The position numbers and the translations under genes were made by a program. A stretch of 64,000 bases of DNA from Glandiceps talaboti. Lineage: Eukaryota > Hemichordata > Enteropneusta > Spengelidae. Location of the stretch: contig NC_135569.1 in assembly GCF_964340395.1 (NCBI RefSeq), positions 9,531,540 through 9,595,539 of the forward strand. Reading direction: 5' to 3'. Positions 52,201 to 61,200 of this stretch are shown piece after piece. Within the stretch, counting starts at the first letter, position 1, and the number at the start of each line of letters is the position of its first letter. The notes below the pieces were generated by a model. The model made no database searches and was not told the DNA's origin. It was given only the letters and a program-made list of their open reading frames with translations.

Positions 52201-55200
52201 GTGTTTCCTTGTGTTGTCTGGTCTGGTAGTGTTATCCTTGTGGTGTCTGGTCTGACTGTGCTTTCCTTGTGCTGCATTTGACTCTGAGCTCACTTTTTAT
52301 CTGCTCAAATTGGGTACAACGAGGGTGGGCACATTCCTCGGGCTCAAATTCGGTACAATTGGGAGAGGGTTGGACTCACTTTTTATCTGTTTCAAATTCA
52401 GTGTAATTTGGAGGATATGGAGGAGGGGGCATGGTTAGGGACCCTCATTTAAAGATTAGAAGCTGCAAAAAAGTAAAAAATTCTGAATGGATTTTCCCCC
52501 CACCTTCATATTTAGGACTTGAAGGTACCAAAAAAAAACCAATGAATAATGAGAAATATGTAGTACTGATGAATTTTCAACCCAATTCAAGATATATTTG
52601 AGTTTCAAAATGTTTAAATAAACTGTAAAATTGAAGTTGTATTCCATCTGAATGAATTTACAAATTTTTGAAAACAGGAAAACAAAAAAAAATTAATTTT
52701 TTCTGTTACAGATGCATTTTTGTAGTTGGAATAAACAAACAACTCCTGACTGTAGAGTAAAGGTCAACACACTTTTGTATGGTTCATAAAGCAGTGCATT
52801 GTGGGACAGTGACAATAATATCAGTGTGTCTTTAGTGTTTTGGCAGTCAACATGTTTTGCGTAATATGTAGGCTCTTGTTTCATGTCAGGGTCACCAGGG
52901 GTCAAAAAAACAAGCGGAAGTTAGATTCAGCAACAGGTTTGAAGTCCTTTCGTTGGCAAGTTGCCATGCACTGTTCACTGTGTTTACAATGATTGCAAAA
53001 AAAACCATCTCTGTTGTGGGTTTTTTTCAGTGAGTGTCCTTGAGGCTTCATAATCAGTAGAGTTGTTATGTATTGAGAACTATTCATTCTTACATACCCC
53101 TCATTCTGTATTCCATGTGGGGTGAAATGACAGCTCTTTGATTTAAGAAAGAGAACGTGAAACTGTATGCATAAATTGAAAACATGCCAGCTGTTAGTAT
53201 TTTGCTACCGGAATCAAACCATTGTAAAATGAATTCCATCACCAAATGCAAGTGATTCGGAGAAACAAGGTGACATTGAGAACAAAATTGAATTCCCATG
53301 ATTCACTTTCTTCTAAAACGATAAACGATAAAACGATACTTCTACATTAAACTTGAGGAATGACATGAGATATGTTTGCGTAATATGAGGCATGAAGTAT
53401 GTGTTCATAACACAAGTTATGTGTCGGTAACGTGATATTAGCTCACATCTGTGTATATATAATCTGTAACTCAGGAAATGTCTGTTTTTGTTACGGCTTA
53501 AAGTGATGATAAACCTGAACAGATAGACAAGGTCTTTATATATTATTGAATGGCAGTGGCAGGATTGGTTATTATGGTATTAAATTCTTAGGATTCATCT
53601 TGAATTGTGTAAGATAGTACAGATGAATGATCAAACCAAGGACAAAATCTATTCAGAAATATTTACCTCTGGAGAATAATTTGAAAAAAATTGAAAAAAA
53701 ATTGAATATTGCAAAGGTAAATGCTTGAAATTACAAAGTGATTTTTAAAAACGCAGCTGAAAATTTCAGAAAAATGATAATTTTTTTGATGCTATGGTAA
53801 CAAGATAGTCAGTGCAGCCAAATTAACATGCCACTGATGTACAGAATTTTGCTCTCGACCCAATCAAAATTTGGAGTTCTCCATCTCTTACTATGTGGTG
53901 ACTCGCAATATAAACCTATTTTGTCACTTTGACCTGCACAACAAAATTGTCACACACTGACCACTACCAGCAATTGAAAATTTCAACCGTAGAATTCTAA
54001 AATGCTGTGGCTAAATAAAAATAACAGCACCTGTGAAATTGTTGAACAAGATTGAAAATAGGTCAAGTTGTCATACATTTGTAATAATTCTTGTAGACTA
54101 CGATATTAATCGGCAGACCTTTTACTGCAACCTTATTTGCATATCAAATATGCCGATTTTTAATAGCTCTCGGCATGATGTGTATGTACTCAATCCAACA
54201 AACCGTGTACTAATTCTTTTATATCGGTTCAGAATAGCTATAATATACTCAGATTGTATTCTGTACATATCTTAATTTATTAACAAATATTTTTACCAGC
54301 AGTTCCTGTAGCATTTCACAAGAAACATCAAATACGGTCAAATACTTATTTGATCTAATTTTCACTGATTTAGCAAAGTGTGCTTGGTATCAATGAAGGA
54401 AAGGTGTTTCAAGACATTTAATTTTAACGAAAAAACTATACTGGTGAAAATGGATTCCAAGATTCCACTGAAAGCGTGGTTGAACGTCAGTTTTTCTTAA
54501 TGAGTGTGGAATCATATTGTCACAACTAATGTAGATATTTCTAATATGGGGTAGAAGGAGTGAGGGGAAGGGTGTATCTCATAAAATTACCATATTAAAT
54601 GTTCATTTAGCGTACTGTCTAAAGGGAAAACTGCAAGTCAGCAAAGACTAAAGGACCATGACATAATTGTACATGTATACCTCATTGTATTGTACAGTGT
54701 AAATTGTCAAATGGAATTAAAATGTCAACTCAGCTACAAAATTATCACCAGGAGACATGATGTGGCAGAAGAAGGAGTTTGGTGCCAGCGTGGTCTCTAT
54801 GTAAATGGTAACGGTACTGTGTAGGAACTAGGCTAAGGAAGAAAGAACGAACTAGGCTAAGGAAGAAAGAACGTGATGGCTACTTGCCCTCAAGGCCAAA
54901 ACACAGAAAGTAAACAAATGAATAATACAGTATTTGATTGCAGTTCAGTGCTGGACAATAGATTTAATCTCGTAATGTAGTCAATTATATAACAACTTTC
55001 TTATTTCTGGGAATATGTCCTTGTCAGTTATTGGAATTCGATAATTGATTCTTTCTTTAAGACGTAACCCCCCACCCGCCTCCCCATGATTGTAGTTTGT
55101 ACCACCCAAATGTATTTAAAGAAGTAACCAGTTATTGAAATCTAAGAATTGACAAGTTTAAATTGACAGAATTGAGAGAGTTGTTGTATAGCTAACTATT

Positions 55201-58200
55201 GTTAACATGGACTAGCATATGGATAAACATTTTTAAAAACTGTACAGTTGTGCTACAATGCCATTGGCGGTATGCAGTATCTCCAGTTTCAATTTAATGA
55301 AGCAGTTGGTGGCTTTCATTTGCCAATAGTTGAAAATTCAGAAACTCTCACACAAAATCAGAAATATAAAAAGTGTACTGTTGATGAAGTTTGCATATTT
55401 CCTGTTTTTGTAAAAATTGAATTGATGAAGTGTTTCATCGCTGGCTTTGATTGGGTGACAAAGTCTAAGTTTTAAGAACATGATATCTATTATAATCAAA
55501 TAACGTAGTATCACTATCCTTTAAGATGAAGTTCACGGCTTAGTCACTGTAGATTAGGATTAAAATACAGAAATGCCAGTTGTCTGGTAGACCTACAGAA
55601 AAAGTTGGTCAAGAACCCATTTAGAATGGCCTGATGTCATCCCTTATGGCTCCACTGATAAGAGATAACACTAATGCAATGACAACGCCCCCCCCCCCCC
55701 CCCCCCCATTATAAAAAAAACCATTGTAACACAAAGTTCTTTAATTAATACTCAAATTTGCATACCACCATAGTATCATATGTATAGCAAATCAAACATT
55801 CCAGGCAATAGCAAATGTTTACGACAGAGAAAAATTATCAAAAAAGAACTAGTGCATTGCAGTTTATTTATGATGATTACTATGGGTAGGCGTAATGGCA
55901 GATAGGAATGCAGAGGAAGAAAAGAGCTATACACATTTGATATAAGTTGCTTTTGATGTATGCCGTCACATGATTTATATTGAGCAAAAGAAATTGATGT
56001 AGTATGAAGTTCTACATTCGTTCTGTAGTCAGAATTTAATGATTTACTTTCGGCAATTGTACTGTGAAAAACAAACAAAAAAGAGGCCGTATACATGTAG
56101 TATGGTCTGATTTAGGGCAAAGTGTGAATTACAATGCTGTAATATTAGATATTGCAATCTAACGAACAAGTTCGTCCCAGCGGTTGTACGTGTCCTTGAA
56201 TTGCTGCGTGTCACCTCAACTTCACCTTTCTAGAGGGGAGATAAGCCATACATGGAATAGCTTCACGTCGGTGTTCCATATATTGATGTCTGTGGGAAAA
56301 TGAGGTGTGCATTCCACATTGTGGTTTCCAAGTGATCAAATCAGAGGTGTGGTTTTGGCTCATATTTTAACTGGCTTCGATAGGTTTTACGCCCTTCTGG
56401 AATTATTTTGTCTGGTTTGTTTTACTTTGAATTTTGTGAAATTTGAAAATACATGAAATTGGCCTTTTCTAAATTACTCAAATTTAATTAACTGTCATTC
56501 CTATTTGGGTCATGAAACTCAAAGCCAAATTAATGTTGGTGTCGTACGAATAAGTGTTATTTTTATCAACATGGTAAACATAAGGGAGGGGGTGATGGTG
56601 TAGCCACCGGTAAACATAAGGGAGGGGGGTGTGATAATCTTGATGTGATTGGGGGGGGGGCTGACATTCCCATTTGATCAAAGTGTTATAATGTATTTAA
56701 TTTCATCTTACCAGAGATGACATAAAAAATAGGCCGTAGATTGATGAAACAGGGTTAACTATCCACTCGGATTCTATTAACTGTATTATGTGTGTCATTT
56801 CATGTTGGCGTAACCCCAGGTGAAACATAAAACAACCCCACTGTATTATCTGACTGTGACACAGTTTGTTCTTTACTCAGAAGGATTAAGTTTGATGGCA
56901 TCATTTTTATTATCAATAGGTCTTAAAGCAAGCCAAAACCAATACTATTGATACTGACATTGCATTAACAGAAGACAAGATAAAAAAAGTAACTATTTAT
57001 TGTTCAGGGAAATCTTGTTTTACGGGTAAAAAGCCTCAGGGATGCCATAAAACTAGATGTTCACTTTAAACTTCAAATTGAGATGATATTGATTAAACTA
57101 TGTAACTTTATGAGGTATTGATTATGTGGTCTTGTGAGTTTGTAGAATTTAAAAAAAAAAATTGTGGTAGATTAATACAAAAAGAATATGTTGCCTCTGC
57201 GTATGTCAGACTTTTTATATTTCTGGAACGTATCTGTGCATTCCATGGATTTTAATTGGGTTGGTATTCTGGAATTTAATTAGTTTGGTATTCCATGCAG
57301 GCTTCTCATATGCTAACCAGCCTGGGAGTATTACAATACAGTGTAATTTCCCTAGTTGCAAGGGTCAGTATTGAGTTCGTTATGTAAGAGTGCATCAAAT
57401 GTGTGTGCTGGTTTTAATTGGCCGTATAATAACATTTTGTAGTATTGGAAGTAGATTATATGAAAAGTGGAAAATGTTCTTAAGTTTGTTGTCGAAATGC
57501 ACTCTACATGTTGGCTGTTTGATGTGTTTACTTAGTATGTTTATGGAATATATTGATGTATGTAGATTTCGTATCTGAAATTGACTTCTAGTGTTTGATT
57601 CTGAAATACAAATTTATCTGTGTATGTGAACAAATTTGTGATATCAAATATTTCTAAATAAATTGGGAATGGGGGTAGGATACTATTGACAAGGTCAAAA
57701 AACATTAATGTATGGAAGAGAAGTTGAAAGAAATGTTGAAAGAAAATAAATAATAAAATCATGAAAATTGTGAAGTCTCACAAGAAATAGTGGATGTGAA
57801 AACTGACATCAAATTTAAAAGACATATAAAACTGTTTTTTCCAATCTGTAATGGCTGTACATCTGATGACAAGAAACCAATAACACAACAGAGACCATAT
57901 GGAAAACAACGGAAAACATAACTACCTGAAGTAGACACTCACAGATAAAAAAATAATAAAAAATAAAATAAAAAATCTACCTACCCCATCTAAAATTGAG
58001 TGTAGTCGGAACTACACAATTTTTTTGTTAAGCTTAACAATTTTTGTACAGTCAAACCTCTAATAGCGACCACTTGCGAACAACAGCCACCATAGAACAT
58101 TCCTGTCGCATTTTCAATGTTATATATCCCTTACTGAGTGCCACTCTTATGTGACCAACATTAAGACATTTCTTTAGGCCGTTCATATTTTGTATATAAA

Positions 58201-61200
58201 ATATTGCTTATTACCATTTTAAAGTTAGAAATTAAATTTCCCCTTTTCTCTTTTATTTTTGCAGTCACATATTGATGACATTGGAGGAAAGAAAGCCAAA
58301 TGTGAATTTATTCCCCCTGATCATAAATTTGGTCATGATGCAATAGTGACGTCAGGCGTATGGATGGGACAGCCGCATTCCATTGTTACACCAATTCATC
58401 GACTGTCAGCGTTCAGGCCGTGGTCGCCAAGTGCCCTCACAAAAGACGGCAAGTTAAAGGAAGGATTGATCGATCCATCAGGAGGATTTGTGAGAGATGG
58501 GTAAGCTTCATATATACTGCCCTCTATGTTGTAGATAAGATTTCTTTTGTTTTAGTTCATAGCACTTTATTTGCAGTAATCTCAGAACACTAGTTTTGAT
58601 CTGTTGTTTTCTTCATACTATTTGAAAATCTAAGTGCGAACAATTATGTCGTCAATAAAATGATGTTACAGGTATGCAGTTGATCTGTGAAAGAGATATT
58701 TGAATGTTTTTACAAGTCCTAGATCTGCCATTTCACTCATTCATTTCACACTGTTTGTCATAAAGAATATGAGAGGTAATCTTTCTGTCTTTCTTTCCTC
58801 TTCTAGTCATTTTGTTGCCCCTTCCTATCTGAGTACTGGTCCTCCTGTACTTCTAAATCCAGACCGTGTTATACCTCATAACTCCAGCTCAAACAACAGG
58901 TAATAAATCATCAGAAATTTTGTCATCAACAATCATCATACTTACACTGAAAAAACTGTACATTTTATCTCTTTTTCACCAAATATTTTTAAACCAATTG
59001 ATAAATAAATAACATAACTATAAATCTAGTCTAAAATGCTGTAGAGAATTGTAAAAATATTATTGTGAACGAGATATTTTGACTAATAGAAGTTGGGAAA
59101 AATGACCATTTTACTCTTTTTTTCACCAATTTTTACATCAATTGATAACAAAATAAGGTTACTATGAATCAAGTTCATGATGAAAAAAAATTGATTGTAA
59201 ATAAGAATTTTTTAATTTAAAAAAAAAGAGAGAGTGACCTTAGGACTGCAGTGATTGTAGCCATTATATTACTGTAGTGTTTCTTCACTTTTTTCTCACT
59301 GTCAAATTTTTTTTTCTGATATTGCCAGATATGATACACATTTTCAACCCAATGTTGCACTGGCACCACCCGGCGCACAAAAAGTCCAAGCTGAAATGAA
59401 GTCACCCAAAATGAAGGAAATTTCAGCAGAAACAGATAAGGAATCCAAGAAGGAAAACAAAGAAAATATGGAAGTGGAAGATACAGGGAAAGAAGACCAA
59501 GAATTTAAAGCAGCTGAAATCAGTGAGTAGACTGATCTTGGAGTTGTTGGTCTTTTGACAAAATTGAGATATCTTACAAGGAATTAACAGCTCTCAAATG
59601 TCAGAGATGTTCTGATAATGAAACTAAGTGATAATAGGTGAATACATGTCTTCCAAGGAAAGAGACGATTCCTTAGATGGTCACAGCTTGTGTCTTTATG
59701 GTTCTCGGTTGTTACTTTTGTTTAAAGGGGCACAGTCTCACCAGTAATATATTCATAATATAAAATGACATAATTTATTGTATACTAATAAATTGTATAA
59801 AAAAAAAGAAGAGCACACTATGGGTTTTTGTGCATATTTAAGGAGCTTTTTGTAGTTCAACCATTGTTAAGGATGAAATTTGTATGACCTTTCTAATTTG
59901 TGCAGTGATTTTTGGTGAAAAATTCCCAGATATATGCTGTGCCACTTTCAGTAGTAAAGACTTTGGTTGTAGAGTAACCTGTCTCTTTGTGTTATCTTTC
60001 TGTGTAGCATCCACTGATGTGAGTATAGTGAAGGAGGAATTATTGTCGACAGAAGCAACAGTGGAAAGTTCTGTCGAACAAGAACTAGAGTTGGTGAGAA
60101 ATGCACTGGAAAACAATGCACTTGACTCAAAGGATGCGAGAGAGAAGTTGCTGCATGAATTAGCTAAGCTTAGAGTTAAACAAGAGGAGAGGTTGAACAC
60201 TGCATTACTGTCCAAGAAAAATCTCCAACAGGTAAAGAAAACAGAAACTGAAATTTTGCAATCCTTTCACTCTTATAGTTTTCTTACACTTACTTACTCC
60301 TTTGTACACTTTTCTTATATTTTTCTTACACTTACTCACTCCTTGGTATACTTTTCGTATATTTTTCTTCACACTTAACTAATAGTAAAGTGTATTGTCA
60401 ACATTTTGAAGTCATATTACTTTTGACCAAAAATGTTCAACAGCTTGGTAGATAAAATGATTTACGCAGGTCATAACACCCAAGTAGTTCAAAGCTTTTT
60501 TTGTAGTGCAGAGCTTTCATTTTGTCTAGGTGGATGATCCTCATCAGAATGACAGCTGGTGATCAGATGTAAATATGGAATCTGACACTCTGATGGGGAT
60601 TGTCAACCAAGATATAGTATACTGCCACCTAGTGGTCAGCTGTAACCATGGAATTTGTCTTTCTAATGAGGATCATCAACCAAGATATATTATACTGCCA
60701 CCTAGTGGTCAGCTGTAACTAGGGAATCTGTCATTCTGATGAGGATCATTGACCAAGATATAGTATACTGCCACCTAGTGGTCAGCTGTAACTATGGAAT
60801 CTGTCATTCTGATTGTCGATCAAGATATATCCAAAGTGCAATGCTAACTGCTTGTGTGTTATAACCTGTATAAAGCTATATTATTGTTTGTAACAAAAAG
60901 TAGGGTAACTTGACAAGATTTCTAATACTTTTGAACTGAAGATAAAGATATCCAAACATTGAACTAGGTGTTATCCAGTTTACAGAGGTTAATTCAACCA
61001 AAACCAGTAAACATGAAGCAGAACATTGTCTGACACGACAACATCTTTCTAGTATTACTACATATAAATGACTTGCATGTCAAAAATCGTACTAACACAG
61101 AAATCATTGATGTTTGTGCAGTTATTTTTACAAACTTGATTAAATTTTGTTCGTCTTTTCACCAGGAATTGGAATTCTTGAGGGTTGCCAAAAAAGAAAA

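Larger units (their letters stand above)
26568..58264 (+). other. SKI intron 1 (31.7 kb)
   Basis: The intron is bounded by GTGAGT at 26568 and TTGCAG ending at 58264. It is AT-rich, mostly single-copy in appearance and low in microsatellites. I found no open frame resembling a conserved protein in it. Short frames of 60-136 codons occur on both strands but have no recognisable domain. Notable contents are listed separately: an inverted-repeat element (31.2 kb), an X-box/octamer duplication (34.7 kb), a hairpin (37.0 kb), a 52-bp minisatellite (42.4 kb), a 364-bp duplication (48.0 kb), a hammerhead-like motif (49.6 kb), a 29-bp minisatellite (52.1 kb) and dispersed repeats (40.6, 50.4, 54.8, 55.6, 57.8 kb). 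I see nothing classifiable in the long stretches 26.6-31.0, 31.6-34.6, 37.1-40.6 and 43.1-45.6 kb. Confidence 0.9.
60548..60830. repeat. 73-bp tandem repeat in SKI intron 5 carrying CTCF-type motifs
   Basis: TATACTGCCACCTAGTGGTC begins at 60,618, 60,691 and 60,764, an exact 73-bp spacing. A partial unit precedes it and another follows. Each full unit has a GATCATNNACCAAGATATA part, then CTGCCACCTAGTGG, then TCAGCTGTAAC and GGAATCTGTCATTCTGAT. Confidence 0.92.

Noticed and set aside
51969-52293. Minus-strand frames with repeating Asp/Thr/Arg-rich decapeptide-like units
   Set aside because: They are translations of the 28-30-bp minisatellite; indels between units shift the frame.
59884-60378. 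Single 164-codon frame spanning exon 5 and both flanking introns
   Set aside because: Only 60,008-60,231 shows SKI similarity. Both edges have good splice sites and phase fits the neighbours, so the extra residues are intronic.
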